A DNA stretch of 64,000 nucleotides from Chitinophagaceae bacterium (GCA_016787085.1 JAEUVJ010000002.1:1-64000); one strand, 5' to 3'; shown: positions 53,861-63,330, counted from the stretch's first letter. Numbers and translations are program-made. Notes: generated from the sequence alone by a model not told the origin.

Positions 53861-54523
53861 TTATGCCGTTTTTACATAAATGTTGCGGGCCAGTTGGTCA
53901 CTGATGGTAGTGGCTGCCTGTTTTCCTGTTTTTATCTCGAGTGAATTGTCGAAGTCAAATCTCTTTTTTACTTCCAGCCGGGTGCCGATCATGATGTTCT
54001 TATGTCCGAGCACTTCCAGCATTTCGCTGGATTGATCGCTGACATGGCAAACGATAGCTGTTTTATTCAAGGGTAATTCAGTCAGACAAACCTGCTTACT
54101 GGTTTCGATCCTGCCATTGGCATCCGGAATAGGATCACCGTGCGGGTCGAAGCGGGGAAAGCCGAGGAATTCATCTAATTTATCAATCAGTTTTTTACTG
54201 CTTACATGCTCCAGGTCTTCTGCCACGGCATGTACTTCTTCCCAGCTGAATTTTAATTTCTCTGCTAAAAAGAATTCCCACAACCGGTGCCGGCGGATGA
54301 TGATCAGGGCGAGTTTTTTGCCCTCATTACTTAACCGGAATCCATGATAAGCTTCATAATGTACCAGCTTTTTGGTCTTCAGCTTTTTCATCATGTCGGT
54401 CACGGAAGCGGGTTTGGTCTTCAGTTCTGCCGCCAGTTCGTTGGTGGTCACCGTGCCATCTTCCTGCTGCAGGTGAAAGATCGCTTTGATATAGTTCTCT
54501 TCACTGGTAGAATAATTCAGCAT
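53861..54523 (-). CDS. DtxR/MntR-family metal-dependent repressor
   Basis: This 220-residue protein has an N-terminal winged helix (EENYIKAIFHLQ, VTTNELAAELKTKPASVTDM), a dimerisation and metal-binding domain with HAVAEDLEHVSSKKLIDKLDE (about 95-115) and a FeoA-like C-terminal domain. Family members bind Mn2+ or Fe2+ and repress metal uptake genes. The operator-like inverted repeat directly upstream (54536-54555) suggests it represses itself. No metal transporter lies in the window. Confidence 0.92.
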   Translation of the reverse strand: MLNYSTSEENYIKAIFHLQQEDGTVTTNELAAELKTKPASVTDMMKKLKTKKLVHYEAYHGFRLSNEGKKLALIIIRRHRLWEFFLAEKLKFSWEEVHAVAEDLEHVSSKKLIDKLDEFLGFPRFDPHGDPIPDANGRIETSKQVCLTELPLNKTAIVCHVSDQSSEMLEVLGHKNIMIGTRLEVKKRFDFDNSLEIKTGKQAATTISDQLARNIYVKTA

Positions 54524-54535
54524 GCGCCAAAAATA

Positions 54536-54555
54536 TTTTTAGACAAACCTAAAAA
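54536..54555. promoter_or_regulatory. DtxR/MntR-type operator upstream of the repressor gene
   Basis: TTTTTAG (54536-54542) and CTAAAAA (54549-54555) are inverted around a 6-bp spacer, reading TTTTTAGGTTTGTCTAAAAA on the minus strand. It resembles the TTAGGnnnnnCCTAA-type boxes of this family and ends 13 bp before the start codon, a good position for autorepression. Confidence 0.7.
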
Positions 54556-54632
54556 GAATTGACAGCGCTTCAAAATTTAGTATTGACCGGATAACGGGAA
54601 TCGCTTAAATTGGCCTGCCAATGAGATAAAAT

Positions 54633-55604
54633 ATGCGTGTCATCATTACAACTTGTTTATTGGTAGTATGGATTGCCTGGCTGGCGGGATGCGGAGAAAA
54701 AAAGAAGCCTTCCCTGTCAGGGGAAGAGCCTGTGGAGGTGACAGATTTCATTGAATTCTTCCCCGAAAGGAATGCACCTTATTCATTTGCCGATACTACC
54801 CTGATGAGAAAAGAGAAGGATTCATTACTCATCAGCTATAAAGTGTTCACCCAGTTCGCTCCTGATTCATTACTGAGAAAAGCTTTTGGTAAGAATGCAA
54901 AACCAAAGTTGTACCCGATGAGCCGGATCAAAGGAGATGTTACCTATTTATTTACTAAAGCGGTGCTGGCGGATAAGCGTGTCGCTTTTGTGATGGCTTT
55001 TGACAAAAAGAATCAATACCAGGATGGATTGCCTGCTTTACAGGTTGACCCATCGCCGGCCACTCAGCAAACAGCCGGTTTTGATAAGGGATACAGTATT
55101 ACAAGGACCACTATCCGTAAAAATGCCGACGGCAGCCTTAGTGAAGGAAAGGACGTGTACGGGTTAAGTGATGGAAAATTCTCGCTTATCATGACAGATG
55201 CCCTGGACGATAAGATTACCGAGCTTATTAACCCCATAGATACTTTTTCCCGGAAACAGAAATACACGGCCGACTATGGTTCGGGAAAATTAAATCTTGT
55301 ATCTATCCGCGACGGAAGAAAAAAAGACAGGCTGACCTTTTTTGTGCATTTTGATAAAAACAATGGAGCCTGTACCGGCGAATTAAAAGGCGAGGCTATT
55401 ATAAAATCTCCGAATGTGGCTGAATACCGGGAGGGCGGCGATCCCTGCGTTTTGCGTTTTACATTCGCTTCTTCTTCGGTTACGTTGAAAGAAATGGAAG
55501 GCTGCGGGGTGCATCGCGGGCTTCGTTGTTCGTTTGACGGAAGCTTCGCCAGGAAAAAGGATCCTCCCAAACCCGCCGTTAAGAAAGCAAAAGCTAAGAA
55601 GTAA
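54633..55604 (+). CDS. Lipoprotein of unknown function
   Basis: This 323-residue protein has a lipoprotein signal with lipobox LAGC (Cys20) followed by a lysine-rich spacer. The mature part contains DFIEFFPERNAPYSFAD, a domain with alternating beta strands (AFVMAFDKKNQYQDGLPALQ), a GCGVHRGLRCSFDG segment with two cysteines that may form a disulfide, and a Lys-rich end (AVKKAKAKK). I do not recognise the family. It sits between the DtxR gene and glucan phosphorylase with no clear link to either. Confidence 0.7.
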   Translation: MRVIITTCLLVVWIAWLAGCGEKKKPSLSGEEPVEVTDFIEFFPERNAPYSFADTTLMRKEKDSLLISYKVFTQFAPDSLLRKAFGKNAKPKLYPMSRIKGDVTYLFTKAVLADKRVAFVMAFDKKNQYQDGLPALQVDPSPATQQTAGFDKGYSITRTTIRKNADGSLSEGKDVYGLSDGKFSLIMTDALDDKITELINPIDTFSRKQKYTADYGSGKLNLVSIRDGRKKDRLTFFVHFDKNNGACTGELKGEAIIKSPNVAEYREGGDPCVLRFTFASSSVTLKEMEGCGVHRGLRCSFDGSFARKKDPPKPAVKKAKAKK

Positions 55605-55696
55605 GATAAAACCCATAAATATTCTACTGTATTTCAAAGCCTTGCATCAATAGCGATTTTCGCTTATCTTGCGCCCTCGTGTAAATAAAACACTTC

Positions 55697-57352
55697 ATGA
55701 GTTTTACCAACTATTCTGTTCCCTACCAGGTCGAACAACGTTATTCCAAAAGAGTGGCTTACTTCTCTATGGAGTTTGCCGTGCATCAACCACTGAAAAT
55801 ATACAGTGGTGGTTTAGGTTTTTTGGCCGGATCGCATTTACGCAGCGCTTATGAGTTAAGACAAAACCTGGTCGGCGTCGGCATTTTATGGAAGTATGGT
55901 TATTATGACCAGAGCCGCCACCAGGACCAGACACTCGAAGTGACCTGGCGGGAAAAATTGTATAGTTTCCTGGAAGATACAGGTATCAAATTCCAGATCA
56001 GTGTACATGAGCACCCTGTGTGGATAAAAGTGTATTACCTGAACCCGGAGACGTTTAAATCAGCGCCTTTATTTCTGCTGAGTACCGATGTTCCCGAGAA
56101 TGATTATGTATCGCAAACCATCACGCATCGTTTGTATGATGCCAATGTCGCTACCAAAGTAGCGCAGTTCATCCTGCTGGGTGTGGGCGGCGCCAAACTG
56201 ATGGATGTACTTGGTTTCAATCCTGAATTGTACCATCTCAACGAAGCGCATGCATTATCTGCTGCTTTTTATTTGTATAAGAAATACAATAACAATATTG
56301 ACGAGGTAAAAAAGAGAATGGTGTTCACCACCCATACTCCCGAAGAAGCAGGAAATGAGAAGCATGATATCTTCCTTTGTCACAAGATGAGTTATTTCTG
56401 CGGGCTTAGCGTGGATGAAGTAAAAGCGCTGACGGGCATGCCGGATAATGCGTTCAATCATTCCCTGGCGGCGTTGCGTTTTGCTCACCTGTCCAATGGC
56501 GTATCACAACTGCACGGACATGTGTCAAGGGCTATGTGGAGCAAGTATGACAAGATATGCCCGATCATTTCCATTACCAATGCACAGAACTGGTGGTACT
56601 GGGCCGACAAACAACTGTACCGCTTCATGGAGCAGGAGAATGATTATGGTATTGATGACCGTAAGAAGCACCTGAAGAAAAGGGCTTTTGAGATCGTAGC
56701 AGACCAGACGGGCAAATTATTTCACCCGCATATTTTCACCATCGTATGGGCCAGGCGTTTTGCAGGGTATAAAAGAGCAAGCCTTATCACGACGGATGAG
56801 GAGCGGTTTGAAAAACTGATCCATAATAAGAAATACCCGGTGCAGATCATCTGGGCAGGTAAACCATACCCGGTAGACCATCCTGCCATCAGCGAGTTCA
56901 ATCAACTGGTGTATCTCAGCAAGCGATATAAAAATGTGGCCGTGCTGACGGGCTATGAGCTGGGATTATCAAAAAGATTGAAGCAGGCGGCCGATTGCTG
57001 GCTGAACAATCCCCGTGTGCCGAGAGAAGCTTCAGGCACCAGCGGCATGACGGCGGCGATGAACGGCGCAGTGAATTTTTCTACCGATGACGGCTGGATA
57101 CCCGAGTTCATCAATCATGGCAACAATGGTTTTGTGGTACCGAAAGCCGATTATGCAAATATGGCCGTGCATGAGCAGGACCAATATGACCTCGACCAGT
57201 TGTATGATATATTGGAAAAGCAGATACTGCCTTTGTACTATGATGAGCATGCCACCTGGCGGGATGTAATGAAGAACGGAATGCGGGATGTCCGCTTCCA
57301 GTTCGACAGCAACCGGATGGCGCATGAATATTATGAGTTGTTGTATAAATGA
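55697..57352 (+). CDS. Short-type alpha-glucan phosphorylase (GT35-like), PLP-lysine replaced
   Basis: This 551-residue protein belongs to the short alpha-glucan phosphorylases: VAYFSMEFAVHQPLKIYSGG near 17-36, YHLNEAHA, TTHTPEEAGNEKHD and FAGYKRA are visible. Normal members cleave glycogen or maltodextrin with phosphate, using PLP bound to a lysine in EASGTSGMKAAMNG. Here that segment is EASGTSGMTAAMNG, with Thr452 (ACG at 57050-57052) where lysine is expected. It may bind PLP differently or be inactive as a phosphorylase. It fits the window's storage-glucan enzymes. A terminator follows. Confidence 0.88.
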   Translation: MSFTNYSVPYQVEQRYSKRVAYFSMEFAVHQPLKIYSGGLGFLAGSHLRSAYELRQNLVGVGILWKYGYYDQSRHQDQTLEVTWREKLYSFLEDTGIKFQISVHEHPVWIKVYYLNPETFKSAPLFLLSTDVPENDYVSQTITHRLYDANVATKVAQFILLGVGGAKLMDVLGFNPELYHLNEAHALSAAFYLYKKYNNNIDEVKKRMVFTTHTPEEAGNEKHDIFLCHKMSYFCGLSVDEVKALTGMPDNAFNHSLAALRFAHLSNGVSQLHGHVSRAMWSKYDKICPIISITNAQNWWYWADKQLYRFMEQENDYGIDDRKKHLKKRAFEIVADQTGKLFHPHIFTIVWARRFAGYKRASLITTDEERFEKLIHNKKYPVQIIWAGKPYPVDHPAISEFNQLVYLSKRYKNVAVLTGYELGLSKRLKQAADCWLNNPRVPREASGTSGMTAAMNGAVNFSTDDGWIPEFINHGNNGFVVPKADYANMAVHEQDQYDLDQLYDILEKQILPLYYDEHATWRDVMKNGMRDVRFQFDSNRMAHEYYELLYK

Positions 57353-57374
57353 GTTTATCCTATTCGTCTTGACG

Positions 57375-57410
57375 AACAGGCAGCAGGAGTATTCTTGCTG
57401 CCTGTTTTCT
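57375..57410 (+). terminator. Terminator after glucan phosphorylase
   Basis: AACAGGCAGCA (57375-57385) and TGCTGCCTGTT (57396-57406) form a perfect 11-bp stem followed by TTCTTTCTT, 22 bp after the phosphorylase stop. Confidence 0.88.
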
Positions 57411-57441
57411 TTCTTGTTACTTTAGTGTACAATTATTTTCA

Positions 57442-57876
57442 ATGACACAGGAAGAATCAGGATTATTCCAGGTGAGGATAAATGAAGAAGGAAAAAAATT
57501 TATCCGCAGGTTTGCTACTATAAGCTACACAATGATGGTACTTGTGTTTTTTGAATCCGCTATTACCATTTACTGGAATGTCAGGATGCTCATGGTCACA
57601 TCGCCTTTAGCTGATGAGGCTATGTTTAGGGTCTCGCTTTATGACCATATAGTCCCGTACTTGTCAATGACTTCCGCATTAATGGCTATCGTATCCAATT
57701 TTTATTACCTGCGTTTTCCCAGGGTCTTGCTTCATTGCCTGGAAGTGAACGATGAGTTCGGAACCAATCAGGCATTCAGGCTGCTCTTTCGGGGCGCATT
57801 CATTTTTTTATGCTGGTTGATTTTGATTTCATCAAGTCTTATCTGGGCATTGGTAATACAAGCAAGGATCGTCTAG
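57442..57876 (+). CDS. Small integral membrane protein, unknown function
   Basis: This 144-residue protein has about three hydrophobic helices (roughly 29-47, 72-90, 115-138) and a charged N-terminus (MTQEESGLFQVRINEEGKKF). No family is recognised. Its stop codon (TAG, 57874-57876) overlaps the ispH stop on the other strand in the palindrome CTAG, so transcription of the two genes collides. Confidence 0.65.
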   Translation: MTQEESGLFQVRINEEGKKFIRRFATISYTMMVLVFFESAITIYWNVRMLMVTSPLADEAMFRVSLYDHIVPYLSMTSALMAIVSNFYYLRFPRVLLHCLEVNDEFGTNQAFRLLFRGAFIFLCWLILISSSLIWALVIQARIV

Positions 57877-59093
57877 TCAAAAGCGGCAGTCATTTCTGCC
57901 AGGGACAGATGGGTCTTGTAATAGCGCACTAATTTTGATATCACCCCTTCGACCAGCGCATCCGGGCAGGAGGCGCCGCTGGTGATCAGGATCTTGACAG
58001 GTTCATGATGCGGCAGGTAATTACTGGTGAGTATTTCCTGTTTGCCATGAAAGTCATAATGCAGGATGTCTTTTTGCGATATGATCTTTTCTTCGCTGCT
58101 GATAAAATAGGTGGGCAGTTTGGCTTCGCACAGTTCAACTAAATGGGAAGTGTTGGATGAATTGTATCCCCCAACCACAACTGCAAGATCAGCTTCCGTT
58201 TCCAGCATACCCATGACAGCAGTCTGGTTGTCGTTGGTAGCATAGCAAAGCGTATCCCGGGTATCGGCAAAATGTTCTTCTATGCTGTCGCCGGCATATT
58301 TTTTTATCATCACCTCTTTCAGGTAATCAGCGATCGCTTGTGTATCGCTAGCCAGCATCGTGGTCTGGTTAACCACGCCGATCCTTTGCAGGTCTTTCTC
58401 CGGCTGAAAACCTGCTGAGTATTGCCCTTTGAATTCATCATAAAAACCGGCAGGTGCTTTTTCTCCTGTTATATATCTGGCCAGTTCTTTTGTTTGCTTC
58501 ATGTCTTTGACTACCACGGAGGGAGCATTCACCGCGGCATGAGAGAATGTAGCCCTTGTTTCTTCATGGTTGGGCTTGCCGTGGATAACGATGGTGTAGT
58601 TTTTTTGGGCAATGGCTTCGCTGCGGTTCCACACTTTTTCTACAAAAGGGCAGGTGGTATTATATTGCTCTGTGGGGATGCCAAGATCATTCAGTCTTTT
58701 CTCAATTTCTAATGTAGTGCCGAATGCCGGTATCAGTACAATATCTTCCGGGGTGAGTTCTTCAAAAGGAATGATTTGTTTGCCGTAGGTATCCTGCAGG
58801 AAGGTCACACCATGCGATTGCAGGTCTGCATTGACCTGCGGGTTGTGGATCATTTCGCTTAATAAGAATATTCGCTTGCCCGGATTTTCCTCCACTGTTC
58901 TGAAAGCGATCTCTATGGCATTCTCTACGCCATAACAAAAACCAAAATGACGGGCCAGGTAAATATGCACCGGGCCAAAATCAAGCAGGGTGGGGGTAAA
59001 ATCTTTTTTCATCTTATCCGCCTCTTTCCGCTTTTTTTTGATAGCGGTGATCAGCGGACTGCGGTATATTATCGGTACTTCAAAACTTTTCAT
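57873..59093 (-). CDS. ispH: 4-hydroxy-3-methylbut-2-enyl diphosphate reductase
   Basis: IspH makes IPP and DMAPP in the last step of the MEP pathway using a 4Fe-4S cluster. The three cysteine ligands are in FGFCYGVE, NTTCPFVEKVW and TSGASCPDALVE, and GKPNHEETRAT supplies the conserved catalytic histidine region. I start at 59093 (MKSFEVPIIY, 406 residues); the frame extends to 59306, but the extra 71 residues overlap the divergent GH13 gene and look unrelated. The product is longer than E. coli IspH, as in some other bacteria. Confidence 0.93.
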   Translation of the reverse strand: MKSFEVPIIYRSPLITAIKKKRKEADKMKKDFTPTLLDFGPVHIYLARHFGFCYGVENAIEIAFRTVEENPGKRIFLLSEMIHNPQVNADLQSHGVTFLQDTYGKQIIPFEELTPEDIVLIPAFGTTLEIEKRLNDLGIPTEQYNTTCPFVEKVWNRSEAIAQKNYTIVIHGKPNHEETRATFSHAAVNAPSVVVKDMKQTKELARYITGEKAPAGFYDEFKGQYSAGFQPEKDLQRIGVVNQTTMLASDTQAIADYLKEVMIKKYAGDSIEEHFADTRDTLCYATNDNQTAVMGMLETEADLAVVVGGYNSSNTSHLVELCEAKLPTYFISSEEKIISQKDILHYDFHGKQEILTSNYLPHHEPVKILITSGASCPDALVEGVISKLVRYYKTHLSLAEMTAAFD

Positions 59094-59116
59094 GTGCTGG
59101 TATGATAAACAACAGG

Positions 59117-59124
59117 CAAAGTTA
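59117..59124 (-). promoter_or_regulatory. Candidate -7 element for ispH
   Basis: On the minus strand TAACTTTG matches TAnnTTTG exactly, 24-31 bp before the chosen ispH start. A TTTG lies 24 bp further upstream, slightly too far for an ideal -33 box. The position supports the shorter start. Confidence 0.45.
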
Positions 59125-59198
59125 GCTTTAGTTGGCTTAATATTGTGCCAAATAAAGGAAGCTTTGCTTCTGATTGGTAAGTCACAAAGTGAAATCCG

Positions 59199-60482
59199 AT
59201 GAATAAACCTTTTCCCACTGTTGAATGGGCGCATACGACCAATATCTATGAAGTGAATGTGCGTCAATATACTCCTGAAGGGACCTTTGCTGCTTTTGCA
59301 AAACATTTACCCAGATTAAAAGATATGGGCGTGCAGGCGATCTGGTTTATGCCTGTTACTCCTATTTCCCTTAAGAACAGAAAAGGAACATTGGGCAGTT
59401 ATTATGCGTGTTCGGACTATATGTCTGTCAATCCCGAATTCGGCACATTGAAAGATTTTAAAAGTACGGTCAGGAAAGCACATAAGCTGGGGCTGAAGGT
59501 AATGATTGACTGGGTGGCCAATCATACCGGGTGGGACCATGTATGGACAGTATCCAATCCTGAGTTCTTTTCAAAAGATGATAAAGGAGATTTTCGTCCG
59601 CCGTTCCCCGATTGGGAAGATGTGATACATCTCGATTATACTAACCAGGAACTGAGAAAGGCGATGATAAAGGCCATGAAGTTCTGGGTTAAAGAATGTG
59701 ATCTGGATGGCTTCCGGTGCGATATGGCGCATTTAGTGCCGCTTGATTTCTGGAAAGAAGCGAGAACAGAACTGGATGGGATGAAGCCTCTTTTCTGGCT
59801 CGGTGAAACTGAAGAGGTGCGTTACCATGAGGTGTTTGATGCCACTTACTCCTGGGAATTGCTTCACAGCATGGAGAAATACTGGAAGGGTGAAGCGGGT
59901 ATGAACGGGCTGGATGAAGTCTTGTACAGGTACAGCGATAAGTTTCCGCCTGATGCATTACGATTATTTTTTACCAGCAATCACGATGAGAACTCACACA
60001 GCGGGAGCGAATATGAACGGATGGGACAAGCGGCTGTTCCTTTTGCTGTATTGTGTGCAGCCTGGAGCGGCATCCCTTTGATCTATAGCGGGCAGGAACT
60101 GCCGGTCACAGATAAGCGTCTTCAGTTCTTTGATAAGGATCTTATTCCATGGAACGGTGAGTACGGGCTGCATGAGTTTTATAAAGCCCTGCTTACGCTA
60201 CGGGTGAATAACCCGGCTTTGCGCTCTGGTGACCCGGCTGTGAGAACATATCGTCTTGAAACCAGTAATAATGCGAATGTGTTTGCCTGGCTGCGAAAAT
60301 GGGGTGAACGGGAGGTGCTGGTATTGCTGAACCTTTCTTCTCATGATAACCTTGCATTCGAGATCATCGGGTCTGTCGCAAGCGGCGTGTATATCAATGT
60401 TTTTTCAGGCATCTCAAAGGACCTTAGTGCTGACAGGATATGTGTGATGAATAAATGGGAGTACTTAGTGTTTGAAAAATGA
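59199..60482 (+). CDS. GH13 alpha-amylase family hydrolase
   Basis: This 427-residue cytoplasmic protein (no signal peptide) has the GH13 motifs DWVANHTG, DGFRCDMAH (nucleophile Asp), LGETEE (acid/base Glu) and FTSNHDEN (transition-state Asp). It acts on alpha-1,4-glucans and so belongs with the phosphorylase and GH57/GH63 enzymes of this window. Its start is divergent from ispH. A shared bidirectional terminator follows at 60525-60555. Confidence 0.92.
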   Translation: MNKPFPTVEWAHTTNIYEVNVRQYTPEGTFAAFAKHLPRLKDMGVQAIWFMPVTPISLKNRKGTLGSYYACSDYMSVNPEFGTLKDFKSTVRKAHKLGLKVMIDWVANHTGWDHVWTVSNPEFFSKDDKGDFRPPFPDWEDVIHLDYTNQELRKAMIKAMKFWVKECDLDGFRCDMAHLVPLDFWKEARTELDGMKPLFWLGETEEVRYHEVFDATYSWELLHSMEKYWKGEAGMNGLDEVLYRYSDKFPPDALRLFFTSNHDENSHSGSEYERMGQAAVPFAVLCAAWSGIPLIYSGQELPVTDKRLQFFDKDLIPWNGEYGLHEFYKALLTLRVNNPALRSGDPAVRTYRLETSNNANVFAWLRKWGEREVLVLLNLSSHDNLAFEIIGSVASGVYINVFSGISKDLSADRICVMNKWEYLVFEK

Positions 60483-60524
60483 CCTTATCCTGCTTTCTCA
60501 AAAGCGAATGTCGTATAACTAATA

Positions 60525-60555
60525 AAAATCCCCTCGTGTCAGGCGAGGGGATTTT
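60525..60555. terminator. Bidirectional terminator between GH13 and HtrA genes
   Basis: AAAATCCCCTCG (60525-60536) and CGAGGGGATTTT (60544-60555) form a perfect 12-bp stem with a 7-nt loop and T-tracts on both strands, between convergent genes. Confidence 0.93.
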
Positions 60556-60576
60556 CAATTATCAGTGATGTTTCAT

Positions 60577-62067
60577 TTATTCATCATCGAGGCTGAGCGG
60601 ATAGCGGTAGATGCCGTCATAGCCCGGATAGATACCTTCTATCTGTACAGTTCCATCCAACCTTGACAACAGCCTTGTAAGTGTTTCAACGCTGGTTACG
60701 TCCTGTCCGTTTATGCTAAGAATGATAAAACCATCCTGCATACGGGTGCGGCCGAGCGGGGTGTCTTTCTTAATGTTCTTCACCACGATACCTCCCTCTA
60801 CATCATATTCCTGCGCTTTTTTCTTGTCCAGCGTTTCCAGTTCGGCACCTAGGGCATCGTTGATACCATTAGAGGCTAATTCATCATATGTGCCCGTCTT
60901 GGTGCTTAAAGTGGCATTGGTAGTATATTCTTTGCCATCACGTTTATAAGCGATCTTCACTTTGTCACCTGCATTATACGAGGCTATGGTACCCTGGAGT
61001 TCTGTCCATGAGTTGACAGGCACATCATTGATCCCTGTAATGATATCTCCTTTTTTCAACCCAATGTTAGCGGCAGCGCCATCTTTTGCCACCGTACCGA
61101 TATGGGCGCCGTCACCCGCTTCAAATTTGCTTGGCTCTACCTGGATACCGAGATAAGGTCTTTTCACATCCCCGAATTTGATCAGGTCATTCACGATCTT
61201 CTTTACCAGGTTGACAGGGATAGCAAATGAATAACCTGCATACGTGCCGTTAGGAGCCAGTATAGCAGAGTTAATACCGATCAGTTGGCCTTCTGTAGTG
61301 ATTAACGCCCCGCCACTGTTGCCCTGGTTCACGGCCGCATCCGTCTGAATAAATGATTCAATAGGTGTCTGGCTCTGCCGCTGGTTGATACCGATGGACC
61401 TTCCTTTTGCACTGACGATACCCGCTGTGACTGTGGTTTCCAGCGTCAGAGGATAACCGACTGCCAATACCCACTGTCCCAGTTTCACATTATCAGAGTT
61501 GCCATATAGCAGATAAGGAAGATTGTTGCCTTCAATTTTTACTACGGCAATATCACTGCTCGGGTCGCGGCCTATCACTTTGGCTTTATACACTTTTTTA
61601 TTGTTCAGTGTAACCGTGATCTCATCGGCCACACCCGTAGATCCGTCAGATATTACGTGGTTGTTGGTGACGATATAACCATCTTCACTGATCAGTACGC
61701 CGCTGCCGGAAGCTCTCTGCTCCGGCTGTATTTGCGGGCCGAAGTTGAAGAACTGTTCGAAGAGGTCTTCCATATTATTGTTATTGCCCCGGTTACGGCC
61801 GAGATTATTGCTTACTCTTTTGGCGGGTATTTTCGTTTTGATATGTACCACGGCCGGCACTGCAGCATTAGCTGCTTTGGTAAAATCTATCGGCTCGGCT
61901 ACGCCAGCCACATTGTCGTAGAAGCCTGCATAATTTGCAGGAAGGCTGTCATTCGAGATCTTACCATACAGGGTTTCTTTAGGGGAAAATTTGCTGTAAA
62001 CCCACACACTGCCAACGGCTGAAATTGCGCTAACGGCAACTATCAGCAATAGTTGTTTCCATTTCAT
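60577..62067 (-). CDS. HtrA/Do-type periplasmic serine protease
   Basis: This 496-residue envelope protease has an N-terminal membrane anchor or signal (about 5-25), a trypsin-like domain with the catalytic triad in VTNNHVISDG (His), SSDIAVVKIE (Asp) and NQGNSGGAL (Ser), and two PDZ domains (about 300-385 and 400-490). It degrades or refolds misfolded periplasmic proteins. A Gly/Asn-rich loop (NLGRNRGNNNNMEDLFEQFF) lies before the protease core, as in many Bacteroidota homologues. Monocistronic. Confidence 0.93.
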   Translation of the reverse strand: MKWKQLLLIVAVSAISAVGSVWVYSKFSPKETLYGKISNDSLPANYAGFYDNVAGVAEPIDFTKAANAAVPAVVHIKTKIPAKRVSNNLGRNRGNNNNMEDLFEQFFNFGPQIQPEQRASGSGVLISEDGYIVTNNHVISDGSTGVADEITVTLNNKKVYKAKVIGRDPSSDIAVVKIEGNNLPYLLYGNSDNVKLGQWVLAVGYPLTLETTVTAGIVSAKGRSIGINQRQSQTPIESFIQTDAAVNQGNSGGALITTEGQLIGINSAILAPNGTYAGYSFAIPVNLVKKIVNDLIKFGDVKRPYLGIQVEPSKFEAGDGAHIGTVAKDGAAANIGLKKGDIITGINDVPVNSWTELQGTIASYNAGDKVKIAYKRDGKEYTTNATLSTKTGTYDELASNGINDALGAELETLDKKKAQEYDVEGGIVVKNIKKDTPLGRTRMQDGFIILSINGQDVTSVETLTRLLSRLDGTVQIEGIYPGYDGIYRYPLSLDDE

Positions 62068-62264
62068 ATTCGGTTATTCTTTTTTATTTTTTAGACGCTT
62101 GTTTTCAAAAAGGCATTCTGTCAAATTACGTGCCTTGGATGTACAAAGTAACAAACTGTCTAACTGATTAAATACCCGTAAGTTCAGTTTAACAAATCAT
62201 TTACTAAGCCTTTCGTACTTCCTGTCAAATTTATCAATTATCCTTCGTAAAGAGAACTGGTTTT

Positions 62265-63269
62265 TTACAGCCGGGCAAGAAAATCCATGGTATCCGCGCC
62301 ATCTGCATAATCGTCAATACGCGGATGCTGTGCCTGGCCAAAAGGAACGAAACCTTTACCTGCTATACACTGGATGGAGGTATTTTGTTTAAGTGATGAG
62401 GCCAGTTCGTTCGTATTATCATAAAACTCATAATGCAACTGGCTGACCGGGGAGAATGGTGAGCTGTCTTCCACCAGCAGGATGGAGGGGTTGCTCATGT
62501 AGATCTTTTTGTTCAGGATATGGATGGCCAGGTTATAATCGTAGTTATTCTTGTATTTATGGTTATCGGCGAGGTAATTGTATTTATCAAAAGCCTTTAA
62601 TAAGGGAATGAAATCGTAATCTTTGGGTACATAGATCTTTGTCACATTGCGGCAGCCGAGGCCAAAATACAGATAGACATCATCGGCTAATTGCAGCAAT
62701 TCTTCTTTTGTTTCATCGCCGGATAACACAGCCACAGAAGTACGGTTACGCCGGATGATATGAGGATACTTTTTGAAGTAATATTCAAAATAGCCTGCTG
62801 AGTTGTTACTGCCGGTGGCGATATAGGCGTCACAGTGTTTCAGTATGTCCGCAAACAGGATCCATGTTCTTACCTCATCGTTCCAGCTTCCCATCTTTTC
62901 AACAAGATGCCGGATCAGTGTATCGTCTTTGGAAGATGGTTTGATCACAGCCTTATTGCCGGTAATGAATACACAGAGCAGGTCATGGAATCCGACCAGC
63001 GGTATATTACCAGCCATGATGATCCCCACGGTAGTCGGTTTTTTGTTTTCCGCCGGTAATTGATAGGCGGCTGCCCATTTTTCCAGTATGTCTTTTTGCA
63101 GAAATGACCGTGCCACACTCTGTGTGGCGAGGTTAACAAACTCAGGAATGAACCAGCCATTTTCATGACCCGCTTTTTTCTTTGCTTCCACCCAGGCAGG
63201 CTCATCGGATACTATGTATTCTCCCAGGCGGACCAGTAATTCTATTCGGCTGCGTAAAATCATGTGCAA
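62265..63269 (-). CDS. LuxC-like acyl-CoA reductase
   Basis: This 334-residue protein matches the LuxC/acyl-CoA reductase family: TVGIIMAGNIPLVGFHDLLC (nucleotide fold), AVIKPSSKD, AYIATGSNNSAGYF and the catalytic cysteine in YFGLGCRNVTKIY. The family reduces acyl-CoA to aldehyde with NADPH. It diverges from a ferredoxin gene 61 bp away. There are no luxA/B-type genes, so the role is fatty-aldehyde metabolism rather than light. Confidence in family is high, in substrate low. Confidence 0.88.
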   Translation of the reverse strand: MHMILRSRIELLVRLGEYIVSDEPAWVEAKKKAGHENGWFIPEFVNLATQSVARSFLQKDILEKWAAAYQLPAENKKPTTVGIIMAGNIPLVGFHDLLCVFITGNKAVIKPSSKDDTLIRHLVEKMGSWNDEVRTWILFADILKHCDAYIATGSNNSAGYFEYYFKKYPHIIRRNRTSVAVLSGDETKEELLQLADDVYLYFGLGCRNVTKIYVPKDYDFIPLLKAFDKYNYLADNHKYKNNYDYNLAIHILNKKIYMSNPSILLVEDSSPFSPVSQLHYEFYDNTNELASSLKQNTSIQCIAGKGFVPFGQAQHPRIDDYADGADTMDFLARL

Positions 63270-63330
63270 AGATTAATATAGTTTCAATAACTTAGGGCCG
63301 AAAAATTACCTCACATTTTAATCAAAGTAT

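Noticed and set aside
59094..59306. 71-residue N-terminal extension of ispH
   Set aside because: It overlaps the divergent GH13 gene and lies upstream of a good -7 element; its sequence has no IspH similarity.
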